Position numbers and translations under genes: made by a program. Positions 42,801-52,049 of a stretch of 64,000 nt of DNA are shown piece after piece. A model generated the notes under the pieces. That model was not told the origin of the DNA, ran no database searches, and was given only the letters and a program-made list of their open reading frames with translations. Numbering within the stretch: position 1 is the first letter of the stretch; each line of letters opens with the position of its first letter. Origin of the DNA: Ancylobacter sp. WKF20 (GTDB taxonomy: Bacteria; Pseudomonadota; Alphaproteobacteria; Rhizobiales; Xanthobacteraceae); assembly GCF_029760895.1 (NCBI RefSeq), contig NZ_CP121679.1, forward strand, positions 3,268,001 through 3,332,000, written 5' to 3'.

Positions 42801-45451
42801 TGCTGGGCGAGGAGCCCGCCATGGGCACGGTCAAGGTGCTGCGCGCCGATCTCATGAGCATGGAATCCCGCGCGCTGCTGCACTCGGTCGCCCGCGTCGT
42901 GTTGCTGGCACGCCGCGGCACACTGGCCAGCCAACTGGCGCGCATTGACCGGCGGGGACCTCAAACGGCGACGCCGCGCCTCCTCGCGCGTGCCGTACCC
43001 GCACCGTCGAGCCCGGCGCCAGCACCGGCGCTCCCGGAGCTCGAATTCTTCAACGGCCTCGGCGGCTTCGACAAAAACGGGCGGGAATATGTGATCGTCC
43101 TCGGGCCCGAGCGCACCACGCCGGCCCCCTGGATCAACGTCGTCGCCAATGCCGGCTTCGGCTTTCAGGTGTCCGCCGAGGGAAGCGGCTATAGCTGGGC
43201 GCAGAACAGCCGCGAAAACCAGCTCACCCCCTGGTCGAACGACGCCGTCGTCGATCCGGCCGGCGAGGCGATCTATGTGCGGGACGAGGTGAGCGGCGAG
43301 CTGTGGAGCCCGACCGCGCAGCCGATCCGCGACGGCGGCACCTATGTCGCCCGGCACGGCTTCGGCTATAGCCGGTTCGAGCATGAGGCCAACGGCATCG
43401 GGCTGGACCTGCTCCAGTTCGTGCCGCTCGACGACCCGATCAAGATTTCCCGCCTGGTGCTGACCAATCGGTCCGGGCGGCCGCGCCGGCTCTCCGTCAC
43501 CACCTATGCCGAATGGGTGCTCGGCACCGCGCGCGGGGCGTCCGCCCCGTTCCTCACCACCGAAAGGGATGAGGACACGGGAGCGCTCCTCGCCCGCAAC
43601 CCCTGGAGCTCGTCCTTCGGCTCCTGCGTGGCTTTTGCCGATCTCGGCGGGCGGCAGAGCGCCTGGACGGCGGACCGCACCGAATTCCTCGGCCGCAACG
43701 GCGCGCTCGACGCTCCCCACGCCCTCACCGGCCGGGCGCCGCTGTCCGGTGCTACCGGCGCGGGGCTCGACCCCTGCGCCGCGCTGCAGAGCGTGGTCGA
43801 ACTCGGTATTGGCGAGAGCGTCGAGCTGGTAGCACTCCTTGGCCAAAGCGCGTCCGTAGTGGAAGCCCGCGCGCTGATCGCCCGCTATCGCCGCGCCGAT
43901 CTGGACGCGGTGCTGGCGGCGGTGACGGCGCATTGGGACACGGTGCTCGGCACCGTCCAGGTGAAGACACCGGACCGGGCGATGGACATCATGCTGAATG
44001 GCTGGCTGCTCTATCAGACGCTTGCCTGCCGTATCACCGCGCGCTCCGCCTTCTATCAGGCGAGCGGAGCCTATGGCTTCCGCGACCAGCTTCAGGATGG
44101 CATGGCGCTGACCCTCGCCCTGCCGGCGGAAACGCGCGGCCACATCCTGCGCGCGGCCGGCCGGCAGTTCGTCGAGGGCGACGTGCAGCATTGGTGGCTG
44201 CCGCAGTCCGGGCAGGGCGTGCGCACCCGCATCTCCGATGACGTGGTCTGGCTCGCCTACGCCACCGCGACCTATATCGAGAACACGGGCGATGCCGCGA
44301 TCCTTGACGAAAGCGTGCCCTATCTCGACGGCCCCCAGTTGGCGCCGGGCGAGCACGATCAGTTCTTCCAGCCGATGCCGGCGGACGAGACCGGCCCGCT
44401 ATTCGAGCATTGCGCCCGCGGCCTCGACCTCGCCATGGCCCGTACCGGCGCGCTCGGGCTGCCGCTCATGGGCACCGGCGACTGGAACGACGGGATGAAC
44501 CGCGTGGGCGAGGGTGGCCGGGGCGAGAGCGTCTGGCTCGGCTGGCTGCTCATCCGCACGATCGAGATGTTCGCGCCGCTGGCGGAGGCGCGCGATCCTG
44601 AACGTGCACGCCAGTGGCGCGCTCATGCCGCGTCGGTGCGGCGGGCCATTGAGCGCTCGGCCTGGGACGGCGCGTGGTATCGCCGGGCGACCTTCGACGA
44701 CGGCACCTGGCTCGGCGCGAAAGACAGCGAGGAGTGTCGCATCGACTCCATCGCCCAGTCCTGGGCGGTGCTGTCGGGCGCCGCCGACAGCCTGCGCGCA
44801 TCCACGGCCATGGCCTCGCTCGAACGCCATCTGCTCCGCCCGGACGACAAGCTCGCGCTGCTGTTCACGCCGCCCTTCGACCGGACGCCGCACGATCCCG
44901 GCTATATCAAGGGCTACCCGCCCGGCCTGCGCGAGAATGGCGGGCAGTACAGCCACGCCGCCATGTGGGCCGTGCTGGCCTTCGCGCGTCTCGGTGATGG
45001 TGACAGGGCGCACGCTTTGTTCGCCCGGCTCAACCCGATCAACCACGCCCGCACACCGGACGAGGCCGAGCGCTACAAGACGGAGCCCTATGTCGTGGCT
45101 GCCGACGTCTACTCGGTCGCCCCCCATGACGGGCGCGGCGGCTGGTCCTGGTACACGGGCTCGGCCGGCTGGATGCACCGGGCGGGGGTCGAGGGCATTC
45201 TCGGCATTCGCCCGCAGGGCGACATTCTCTTCGTCGAACCGACGCTGCCCGCAAGCTGGCCCGGCTTCGAGGCGACGGTGACACTGGGGGCGACGGTCTG
45301 CCGTATTGAGGTCTGCACCCTTGGCGCGGAGGACGAGACCGAGCCGCGCTGGCAGCTCGACGAGACCGCCCCCGCCACGCCGGGAGAACCAGCCCATATC
45401 CCCCTCGATGGCCACCCTCACACCCTGCGCCTGTGCCTGCGACGGCGCTGA
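36896..45451 (+). CDS. ndvB: Cyclic beta-1,2-glucan synthase NdvB/Cgs
   Basis: A 2851-residue inner-membrane enzyme that makes periplasmic cyclic beta-1,2-glucan. The length is usual for the family (about 2800-2900). Domains in order: N-terminal region; membrane helices near residues 415-470; GT84 glucosyltransferase core with YVITLDVDTRLPRD (about residue 640) and RQHRWMRGDWQLLPWM (about 786); more helices near 830-1000; a central region; and a C-terminal GH94-type phosphorylase domain with GTGDWNDGMNRVG (about 2525), which holds the acidic catalytic residue and sets glucan chain length. I see no frameshift. Such glucans serve osmoadaptation and host interaction. Confidence 0.97.
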   Translation: MPFLALRRHYGLQLAAWRNRGQRGTVWDDASPIREEMFGPERLEQHARSLATAQPIASRPRAVPALHARLESNAGVLLTAYRATAADAEAGRPVVPAAEWLLDNYHLVEEQIREIRDDLPVGYYRQLPKLADGPFAGYPRVLGLAWAYVAHTDSHFDPEMLRRFIAAYQQVQPLTIGELWAVAITLRIVLIENLRRLADQITDGRRSRRDADLLADRLLASGEARAALDADILIRSPEPLNEVFAAQLVKRLRDQDPLITPALGWIEARLNAQGASVDDAVQHAQQRLGASNVTVRNVITSMRLISDIDWAELFESVSLVDARLRTGSDFDAMDFPTRNLYRSAIEQLARGAPVPELAIADLVLEATAAELPEGTDDTRPVPSRDPGYHLIGEGRGAFERTIRFRPPARLRLSRLSIRLGIGGYIGTILGVTLALMALALWALGATGLSVGGLTAFALLGFLPANEVATALVNRGVAWMFGATILPGLELAGGVPVSLRTLIAVPTLLTSEADLLEQVEGLEIHFLSGSGGDLTFALLSDGMDADAEVMPDDARLLERGVAAIDELNRRHGPGPAGDRFLLLHRHRRFNPGEGKWMGWERKRGKLHELNRLLRGADDTSFMPLAGRAPWVPADVRYVITLDVDTRLPRDAALRLVGKMAHPLNRPNFDAAAQRVVGGYGILQPRVTPSLPIGREGSFYQRVISGGGGMDPYAAAVSDVYQDLFGEGSYTGKGIYDIDAFEAALAGRIPDNTLLSHDLFEGVFARAGLASDIEVVEEFPSRYEVVAKRQHRWMRGDWQLLPWMLGAGARQNGVTPVGRGKMLDNLRRSTLGPLTLLALCLSGLLPLPAALVGALLVLATIAVPAFLPIVFAILPRRPDIRLRSHLAQVLADLRLATAQSALSLVFLPDQAWRAGDAALRTLLRLGVTHRHLLAWTSAATSSTAPRLDALGFYRQMAGSTALALGLVAAVLTLTPASWPLMLPLGLLWLLAPAIAHAVSRSPKAPPRLHLDAAEGRELRLIARRTWRFFETFVTPAENMLPPDNFQEVPRPVVAHRTSPTNIGLYLLSAVAARDFGWAGTLETIERLEATFATLKRMSRFRGHFFNWYGTQDLAPLPPDYVSSVDSGNLAGHLIALANACEEWTGREAIAARAGLADCLALAREALATLSGLDSARGQALAATLDEIDAQLNSVLALDAITPVLKRLVDKAARSAADLLPAAGDDASPDITYWIETLGRTVNAHERDRLIMAAAPAATQQRLGVLAETARAMAMEMDFAFLLDPERKLLSIGYSLTDNGLDPSCYDLLASEARLASLFAIAKGDAPTRHWFRLGRLSTPVGNGSALISWSGSMFEYLMPSLVMRAPAGSVLEQTSRLVVERQQSYARTLGVPWGMSESAYNARDIEFTYQYGNFGVPGLGLKRGLSENTVIAPYATGLAAMVYPESARQNFARLAALGALGRYGFYEALDFTRARVPEHQDAAIVRSFMAHHQGMTIVAIANTLMQGEMRARFHREPMIRASELLLQERSPRDVVVARPRAEEVRAAALDARADGVTVRHLSAPTRGAPVTHLLSNGSYAVMMTANGGGYSRWRDIAVTRWREDSTRDDGGSFIFLRDRRSGSVWSATPHPMAGDAGESDVVFGEDHAEFIRRDPGLTTALEVIVSGEHNGEVRRVCLTNSGRRAREIELTSYAELVLTTTAADMAHPAFAKMFVVTEHLPEFGALIATRRLRAPGESQIWAAHFAVVEGELAADPQYETARAHFIGRGRHMGMAEAMRDGQPLSNTVGTVLDPVFSLRQSVRIAPGKMARVAFWTLVASSREELLDLIDTHHDRNAFERARTLAWTQAQVQLRHIAVELEEAADFQRLAAPILYADRRFRPASDVILRGAGPQSGLWQHAISGDLPIVLLRIDDIDDIAQVRQLLRAREYWRMKRLAVDLVIINERASSYVQDLQIAIEAAVRTSASRPLLGEEPAMGTVKVLRADLMSMESRALLHSVARVVLLARRGTLASQLARIDRRGPQTATPRLLARAVPAPSSPAPAPALPELEFFNGLGGFDKNGREYVIVLGPERTTPAPWINVVANAGFGFQVSAEGSGYSWAQNSRENQLTPWSNDAVVDPAGEAIYVRDEVSGELWSPTAQPIRDGGTYVARHGFGYSRFEHEANGIGLDLLQFVPLDDPIKISRLVLTNRSGRPRRLSVTTYAEWVLGTARGASAPFLTTERDEDTGALLARNPWSSSFGSCVAFADLGGRQSAWTADRTEFLGRNGALDAPHALTGRAPLSGATGAGLDPCAALQSVVELGIGESVELVALLGQSASVVEARALIARYRRADLDAVLAAVTAHWDTVLGTVQVKTPDRAMDIMLNGWLLYQTLACRITARSAFYQASGAYGFRDQLQDGMALTLALPAETRGHILRAAGRQFVEGDVQHWWLPQSGQGVRTRISDDVVWLAYATATYIENTGDAAILDESVPYLDGPQLAPGEHDQFFQPMPADETGPLFEHCARGLDLAMARTGALGLPLMGTGDWNDGMNRVGEGGRGESVWLGWLLIRTIEMFAPLAEARDPERARQWRAHAASVRRAIERSAWDGAWYRRATFDDGTWLGAKDSEECRIDSIAQSWAVLSGAADSLRASTAMASLERHLLRPDDKLALLFTPPFDRTPHDPGYIKGYPPGLRENGGQYSHAAMWAVLAFARLGDGDRAHALFARLNPINHARTPDEAERYKTEPYVVAADVYSVAPHDGRGGWSWYTGSAGWMHRAGVEGILGIRPQGDILFVEPTLPASWPGFEATVTLGATVCRIEVCTLGAEDETEPRWQLDETAPATPGEPAHIPLDGHPHTLRLCLRRR

Positions 45452-45727
45452 CATAAGCGGGCCGTCGCGCTGACGCGCTCTGAGGCAGAAGAGCGTCGCC
45501 GATCAGGGGGAGCGCCGATGGGGCATGCGCTGCTTACCACGCGTGGCGACGTCCGGCGGCGAAGCTTTCGAGCGCGCGCCGGCATCCCCGCACGAACGCC
45601 GCATGTCGGCTCGCTTTAATTGACCCAAGGATTGCTCGGCTGGCGTTTGGTTGTCATCAAGGCCAATGCGGCCAACGCCGGAAACCCAGCGGATAACGTG
45701 ATAAATCAATGAATTGATGGAAATTTT
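45452..45727. other. Intergenic region between ndvB and tRNA-Ser
   Basis: No gene is supported in these 276 bases. The first part is GC-rich. The last part (45610-45727) is mixed and turns AT-rich next to the tRNA 3' end (AAATTTTTGG), where transcription of the leftward tRNA gene may end. Confidence 0.5.
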
Positions 45728-45817
<90 letters not shown>

Positions 45818-45963
45818 GCGCACGGGGCGCAGATCAGGTCCGCGCCGTGGAGCGGGGGCTCAATAGCCGAGGCCGGCGCGCCTTGCAAGGGAAGACGCGC
45901 CGGAAGCCGGGAGAGGCTGTGGGTGCCGCTTCAGAGGGCGCCGCAAAGCCGCGATTTCCTCGC

Positions 45964-46290
45964 TCAGCGGCGACGGCTGGAGCTGAACAGCCAGGCCAGC
46001 GCCGCGCCGGTGAGACCGGCCGCGAGGACGACGGCGAGGGGGTGGGCGCGGGTCTGCTGTGCAAGGGCGCGCACGCCCCTATCATAATACTCCTGGCCCA
46101 TGTCATAGGCGCCATCGGCGAGACGCACCGCCTGCTCGCGGGCATCGCCCGCCAGACGCTGGCCGCGGCCGAGCGCTTCCTCATAGACACCCTCGCCCCT
46201 CAGCGCCGCGTCGTGCGACACCTGGCCGGCGACGTTCCGCAGGCGTCCGCCGATCTGACGGGCGGCACCGGTGATCTGGTGGCTGTTCAT
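45964..46290 (-). CDS. CsbD-like/DUF883-like small protein with C-terminal membrane anchor
   Basis: A 108-residue protein. The N-terminal MNSHQITGAARQIGGRLRNVAGQ resembles the CsbD stress-protein repeat. A helical stretch rich in Ala, Gly and charged residues follows (EEALGRGQRLAGDAREQAVRLADGAYDMGQEYYDRG). It ends in a membrane helix (PLAVVLAAGLTGAALAWLF) and SSSRRR. This layout is like DUF883/ElaB-type inner-membrane proteins. Function is unknown; stress response is the family theme. The start at 46290 is chosen because it begins the conserved region. Confidence 0.75.
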   Translation of the reverse strand: MNSHQITGAARQIGGRLRNVAGQVSHDAALRGEGVYEEALGRGQRLAGDAREQAVRLADGAYDMGQEYYDRGVRALAQQTRAHPLAVVLAAGLTGAALAWLFSSSRRR

Positions 46291-46584
46291 GATAGGCCTC
46301 TCGATCTGGAGCGCGTCGCCATCTGCGACGCCATTGCCGCTGACAACGCGACGCCCGCCGGAAGGTTCACGGCCGGTATCGAAAGACCCGTCAAAGCCAG
46401 CGCGCGCCATGGCCGGCGGGTCATTTGCGCGCCTTCCATTCCTTGACAGGACGGGCGCCCGCGGTTAAGAGGCAGCGCGCATGAAAAGGGCAATCCGGCC
46501 CATGCGCATCCCGCAACCGACCGAAAGAAGCCGATCCCGCGCCGCTTGCGGCGAGGAGTTCGGGCTCGAACGAAAGGACATAAC

Positions 46585-46890
46585 ATGTTCGCGGTCATCA
46601 AGACGGGTGGCAAGCAGTACCGCGTTGCCGCCGAACAACTCGTCACTGTCGGCAAGATCGACGCCGAGCCCGGCACTGCCGTGACCCTGCCGGTCCTCAT
46701 GCTCGGTGGCGACAGCCCGAAGGTCGGCGCTCCGCTCGTCGACGGCGCTTCCGTGACCCTCGAGGTCGTGAAGCACACCCGCGGCGCCAAGGTTATTGCT
46801 TTCAAGAAGCGTCGCCGTCAGAATTCCCGCCGCAAGATCGGTCATCGCCAGGACTTCACTGTCGTGCGCGTGACCTCGATCGCCGGCTGA
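46585..46890 (+). CDS. rplU: 50S ribosomal protein L21
   Basis: A 101-residue ribosomal protein that starts MFAVIKTGGKQYRV and ends with the conserved KKRRRQNSRRKIGHRQDFTVVRVTSI. It matches L21 in length and sequence. The ATG follows a GAAAGGA site. The rpmA gene starts 33 bases downstream, as in almost all bacteria. Confidence 0.98.
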   Translation: MFAVIKTGGKQYRVAAEQLVTVGKIDAEPGTAVTLPVLMLGGDSPKVGAPLVDGASVTLEVVKHTRGAKVIAFKKRRRQNSRRKIGHRQDFTVVRVTSIAG

Positions 46891-46923
46891 CGTAGACCGC
46901 ACAGAGAGAAACAGGAGAGCATC

Positions 46924-47193
46924 ATGGCTCATAAGAAGGCTGGCGGTTCTTCCCGCAACGGTCGCGATTCCGACGGCCGTCGCCTCGGCGTCAAGAAGTT
47001 CGGCAGCGAGCAGGTCGTGGCCGGCAACATCATCGTTCGTCAGCGTGGGACGCAGTGGCATCCCGGCGTGAACGTCGGCATGGGCAAAGATCACACCCTC
47101 TTTGCGCTGACCGAAGGCCGAGTCGAGTTCCGCACCAAAGCCAATTCCCGCACTTACGTATCCGTCATTCCGGCCGCCCAGGCCGCCGAATAA
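46924..47193 (+). CDS. rpmA: 50S ribosomal protein L27
   Basis: An 89-residue ribosomal protein beginning [27 protein letters not shown], the canonical L27 start whose N-terminal tail reaches the peptidyl-transferase centre. [27 protein letters not shown] follows. An ACAGGAGAGC ribosome site precedes the ATG. It is in an operon with rplU. Confidence 0.98.
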   Translation: MAHKKAGGSSRNGRDSDGRRLGVKKFGSEQVVAGNIIVRQRGTQWHPGVNVGMGKDHTLFALTEGRVEFRTKANSRTYVSVIPAAQAAE

Positions 47194-47339
47194 AGCCAGT
47201 GAGGTTCTTGAAATCCCACTGGTCTCGCCCGACCGGTAGGATTTCCCGAACGTCCTGAGAGGACATCCCGGGGTGCCCGACAGGGGAGGCGAGGAAACCG
47301 CCTCCCCTTCGTCGTTCCAGGCCCCCCAGGAGACCTCCC
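47194..47339 (+). promoter_or_regulatory. Spacer after rpmA with two hairpins
   Basis: The 146-base gap between rpmA and the GNAT gene holds a 6-bp stem CCAGTG/CACTGG (47196-47222). It also holds a strong 9-bp stem GGGGAGGCG/CGCCTCCCC with a seven-base loop (47283-47307). Neither is followed by a clear T-run, so they may be attenuators, weak or factor-assisted terminators, or RNA-stability stems rather than full terminators. Confidence 0.45.
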
Positions 47340-48008
47340 ATGACCATCGTCGAAGCGACCTTCGGGTCACCCCTCGCGGAAAGCTGTACCTCCGTCCTCG
47401 AAACCGGCCGCCTCGTGCTGCGCGCGCCGCGGATCGAGGACATGGCATGGATCGCGGAGCTCGCCGACAACCGAAAAGTCGCCGAGATGACCGCGAACAT
47501 TCCCCATCCCTACGGTATGGCGGATGCGGCGGCGTTCATCGCCAAGCTGCCGGGTGGGCCGAAGGCGGCGACGTTTGCGATCTTCCTGAAGAACGAGGCG
47601 GCGTTGCGGGGGGCGGACCAGTCCAATTTCGGTCCCCCGATACCGGTCGGCATGTGCGGCTTCGTCCAGCGCGACGAGGATGCGCCGGAGATCGGCTACT
47701 GGCTCGGCGAGCCCTATTGGGATCGCGGGATCGGCACCGAGGCGGTCCGGGCGCTGATCGACCATGCCTTTGCCGATCGCGGGCTCGAGGCCATCGTCGC
47801 CTCCGCCCGCGTCGTCAATCCGGCCTCGCGCCGGGTGCTGGAGAAGTGCGGCTTCCAGTGGACCGGCGTCGGGCTGACGCGGGTCCGGGCGCTCGGTGCC
47901 TCGGTGCCGGTCGACCGGTTCCGGCTGGAGAAGCGTCTGTGGAGTTCGCTGCGGGCCTGGGGGGCCAGCGCGCATCCGACGCTTCACGCCATCGACACCC
48001 GGCATTGA
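47340..48008 (+). CDS. GNAT-family N-acetyltransferase (RimJ/RimL-like)
   Basis: A 222-residue acetyltransferase. The N-terminal strand LETGRLVLRAPRIEDMAWIAELADNRKVAEMTANIPHPY is the RimJ/RimL type. The acetyl-CoA-binding region is IGYWLGEPYWDRGIGTEAVRALIDHAF, and the typical ASARVVNPASRRVLEKCGF follows. GNAT genes are regularly found between rpmA and obgE in Hyphomicrobiales. The substrate is unknown; N-terminal acetylation of a ribosomal protein is possible but unproven. Confidence 0.88.
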   Translation: MTIVEATFGSPLAESCTSVLETGRLVLRAPRIEDMAWIAELADNRKVAEMTANIPHPYGMADAAAFIAKLPGGPKAATFAIFLKNEAALRGADQSNFGPPIPVGMCGFVQRDEDAPEIGYWLGEPYWDRGIGTEAVRALIDHAFADRGLEAIVASARVVNPASRRVLEKCGFQWTGVGLTRVRALGASVPVDRFRLEKRLWSSLRAWGASAHPTLHAIDTRH

Positions 48009-48068
48009 GCCGGAGATTCTGCTAGGTTGAGGGGCCTCCGCACGCGGGGGCCCCGCCCCACATTTTGA

Positions 48069-49112
<1,044 letters not shown>

Positions 49113-49577
49113 TCGGTGTTTTTATACCTCCGCGCTGCCGTCCGGTTTCGCCGTGACCAGTCAGTGCAGTGAGGTGGACGATGTGTGCACGGTGGGTGAC
49201 CGATCCGGCCAGTGTGGGTGACACCGCCGGCCGCTCGCCGGCGCGCCGCCGGCTTCAATTCCCTCTCCGTCGTGGTCCCTCCCGGCCATTCCCTCCCCTC
49301 CTCCGTCGTCATCCCGGCCGAAGCGAAGCGCAGAGCCGGGATCGGGTGCCTGTCGGGGCGCGATGTCCGCGCTCAATAGCGGGGCGCGATCCCGGATCGG
49401 CCTGCGGCCGTCCGGGATGACGTGAAGGGGGGTACCGTCCGGCATGACGGCGTATTGGGTGGTTGCTCCCCTCCCCCGCAAAAATCCGCGCGACTTTTGG
49501 CGAAAGCGCGTATGAGACGGCATCCCCTTCTTCGGCGCGGCCCGGTGACCGGCGCGCCCTTGCCGTGAAGCCGCCCG
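49113..49577. other. Intergenic region obgE-proB with a composite repeat
   Basis: A 465-base gap without a supported gene. The central part holds the composite palindromic repeat listed separately. A partial echo of the repeat end, GTCCGGCATGACGGCG, is seen at 49438-49453. The proB start follows after a GC-rich leader. Confidence 0.55.
49307..49422. repeat. Composite palindromic (REP/BIME-like) repeat, copy 1
   Basis: The element begins CGTCATCCCGG and ends CCGGGATGACG. It consists of two units of about 37 bp in opposite orientation. Unit A is at 49307-49344 (CGTCATCCCGGCCGAAGC...AGAGCCGGGATCG) and unit B at about 49387-49422, with a spacer between. The same two unit types occur in reversed order at 54591-54683, so this is a dispersed repeat and not a chance hairpin. 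Such elements are common between genes in high-GC Alphaproteobacteria. Confidence 0.85.
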
Positions 49578-50810
49578 ATGACCCGCCGCCCCGCTGCCCA
49601 AACCTCCGACGCGAAGACCTCCGAGACCACCTCCGCCGCCTCCCTTGAGCCGGCGGCGGCTGCCGCGCTTGCCACGGGCGGGGCGGCGGTGCCGCAGATT
49701 TCCGCCTTCCGCCGGGTGGTGGTGAAGGTCGGCTCGGCGCTGCTGGTGGATTCCGCGCGCGGGGCGCTGCGCCATGCCTGGCTCGCGGCGCTGGCGGAGG
49801 ATGTCGCCCAGCTGCACCGCGAGGGCAAGGAGGTGCTGGTGGTTTCCTCCGGCGCCATCGCCCTCGGCCGCAATGTGCTGAAGCTCCCCAAGCGCCCGCT
49901 GAAGCTGGAGGAGAGCCAGGCCGCCGCCGCGGTCGGGCAGATCGCGCTGGCGCGGGCCTGGTCGGAGGCGCTGGCGCATGAAGGGGTCAATGCCGGGCAG
50001 ATCCTCATCACGCTCGGCGATACCGAGGAGCGCCGGCGCTACCTCAATGCGCGCTCGACACTGGCCAAGCTCCTCGATCTCAAAGTGGTGCCGGTCATCA
50101 ACGAGAACGACACGGTGGCGACCTCGGAAATCCGCTATGGGGACAATGACCGGCTCGCCGCGCGCGTCGCCGGCATGGCGAGCGCGGACCTGCTCGTGCT
50201 GCTCTCCGATATTGACGGGCTCTACACCGCCCCGCCCAATGACGACCCGAACGCCGAGTTCCTGCCCGTGGTGCCGCGCATCACCGCCGAGATCGAGGCG
50301 ATGGCCGGCGGCGCGGGCACGGAACTGTCACGCGGCGGCATGAAGACCAAGATCGAGGCCGGCAAGATCGCCACCACGGCGGGCGCGCATATGGTCATCG
50401 CCTCCGGCAAGGGGAAGAACCCGATCCGCGCCATCGCCGAGGGCGCGCGCTGCACCTGGTTCCTCGCCCCCACCAACCCCGTCGCTTCGCGCAAGCGCTG
50501 GATCGCCGGCTCGCTGGAGCCGCGCGGCGTGCTGCATCTCGACGCTGGCGCGGTCGCCGCCCTGCGCCGGGGCTCCTCGCTGCTGCCGGCCGGCGTGAAG
50601 CGCGTGGAAGGCGAGTTCCAGCGCGGCGACGCCGTGGTGCTGCGCGGCCCCGACGGCGCCGAAGTCGGCCGCGGGCTGGTGGCCTATGACCACGACTACG
50701 CCGACCGCATCCGCGGCCGCTCATCGGACGAGATCGCGACGATCACGGGTTTCGAGGGCCGCGCGGCGATGGTGCACCGGGATGATCTTGTGTTGGGGGG
50801 CGGGGGGTGA
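49578..50810 (+). CDS. proB: Glutamate 5-kinase ProB (AAK domain plus PUA domain)
   Basis: A 410-residue enzyme that phosphorylates glutamate in the first step of proline synthesis. After a poorly conserved 43-residue leader come [74 protein letters not shown] and [38 protein letters not shown] ends the kinase part, and a PUA domain takes up about residues 315-400. The leader makes the true start uncertain; an internal start just before [12 protein letters not shown] would suit the family length. No proA follows. Confidence 0.96.
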   Translation: MTRRPAAQTSDAKTSETTSAASLEPAAAAALATGGAAVPQISAFRRVVVKVGSALLVDSARGALRHAWLAALAEDVAQLHREGKEVLVVSSGAIALGRNVLKLPKRPLKLEESQAAAAVGQIALARAWSEALAHEGVNAGQILITLGDTEERRRYLNARSTLAKLLDLKVVPVINENDTVATSEIRYGDNDRLAARVAGMASADLLVLLSDIDGLYTAPPNDDPNAEFLPVVPRITAEIEAMAGGAGTELSRGGMKTKIEAGKIATTAGAHMVIASGKGKNPIRAIAEGARCTWFLAPTNPVASRKRWIAGSLEPRGVLHLDAGAVAALRRGSSLLPAGVKRVEGEFQRGDAVVLRGPDGAEVGRGLVAYDHDYADRIRGRSSDEIATITGFEGRAAMVHRDDLVLGGGG

Positions 50811-50841
50811 GGGATGTTCAATGGTGGTTTAAAATCACGAG

Positions 50842-51891
50842 CTAAAGAGACCAGGAAAATGCCAATTCATTTGTGCGACTGCAGTGTGTGCAGCGAAATG
50901 AATCGGTCAGAATAATTCGCGCTAAATTATGTTTTGTTATCTTGATAGGCCTGCTGCATGAGAAACAACGTATAATTGGACCCAAAATCTCTGTGAATGC
51001 ACTTATTAACGTCACCTGACGAATGTTATCAGATAATAAATAGTACCCATATCTGGAACGAGTTATAAATGCTCGCTTGGATAAGCTGTCCATACTCTTC
51101 ATTTTGTCAAAAAGTTCGACTATTATTCCAGACATGAAAAGCATCATATATGGAATATATCTGTATATTTCTTCATAAATATCATCATCTGATGGATTCT
51201 TGAATATAAAATTGAAATTTTCTGTACTAGTTTTTAATTGAATTCGATCTACAGTTATCAAATGAACTGCGTGCTGAAAAATACGGTACATTCCATTTGG
51301 ATTATTTGAATCAAATGTCCACTCATGAACTGTTTCAGCATCTATTAAGTCTGATACTCCGGACTTTTCTATTGACAACCGAAATATTTCTAATCTTCTG
51401 TTGCCGATTTTTCGAGGAGTAAGCGAATCTGGTGAACTTTCTCTAAATTTTATGAAAAAATCATCCTCATCTCCCAATATCCACGAAAGATAGACAGACG
51501 AATCTAGCATTGGCTTCCGAAGAAGATTGCATGCTACGATATATTTTCTTTTCTCTAGACACTTTAATGCTTCAAATATATGATGTAAAAAGTCAGATAC
51601 CATCGCCATAATCACTGTATTAATTATGACTTTTCTCGCTTCGGCCTCATAACCCAATTTCCTAAGTGACTCTATTGCGTCTATATTCTGTAATGACATT
51701 TTTGAGAATGAATTTGCGTCGGATTTATTTCTAAAAGTTATAATTTCCTTATGAGCGCCTGAATTTTCATATTCAACCAACATGCGAGTAATCTGATCGT
51801 GCAAGAAAAATGAATACTCGTGGGCCAAATGCAGATGCCTTGGTATCCACCGAAGTCTGTTCCGTGGAATTAGGCGCCCAGTCCTCGTCAT
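50842..51891 (-). CDS. AT-rich orphan protein of unknown function with C-terminal CxxC pair
   Basis: A 349-residue protein in DNA that is strikingly AT-rich compared with all neighbours, so it is probably recently acquired. I do not recognise a named family. The middle is largely helical (FLHHIFEALKCLEKRKYIVACNLLRKPMLDSSVYLSWILGDEDDFF), a style also seen in uncharacterised accessory-genome proteins. The C-terminus contains CFSC and, 25 residues on, CTHC, like a small zinc ribbon. There is no signal peptide. The frame is intact with normal stop placement, so it looks like a real gene. It points against proB and has no partner gene. Confidence 0.75.
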   Translation of the reverse strand: MTRTGRLIPRNRLRWIPRHLHLAHEYSFFLHDQITRMLVEYENSGAHKEIITFRNKSDANSFSKMSLQNIDAIESLRKLGYEAEARKVIINTVIMAMVSDFLHHIFEALKCLEKRKYIVACNLLRKPMLDSSVYLSWILGDEDDFFIKFRESSPDSLTPRKIGNRRLEIFRLSIEKSGVSDLIDAETVHEWTFDSNNPNGMYRIFQHAVHLITVDRIQLKTSTENFNFIFKNPSDDDIYEEIYRYIPYMMLFMSGIIVELFDKMKSMDSLSKRAFITRSRYGYYLLSDNIRQVTLISAFTEILGPIIRCFSCSRPIKITKHNLARIILTDSFRCTHCSRTNELAFSWSL

Positions 51892-52049
51892 GGCTTAGCA
51901 CTTCACCGATCATCATGGGTCGCGTATCGTGATAAAATCAACCTAGCCTCCTGATGTCGAGCCTATATCGGCTAAGCGATAGACCACTCTGATTCACACT
52001 CCCCCCATCGTGACCACCGCTCCCCCGCATCCGCCCTATCTTCCCCCGG

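Noticed and set aside
41765..44356. An 863-codon open frame on the minus strand
   Set aside because: Antisense to the C-terminal half of ndvB, with no recognisable domain and composition typical of a shadow frame.
49307..49422. CRISPR-like repeat units
   Set aside because: There are only two units per locus, in opposite orientation, without regular spacers or cas genes. It fits a palindromic intergenic repeat.
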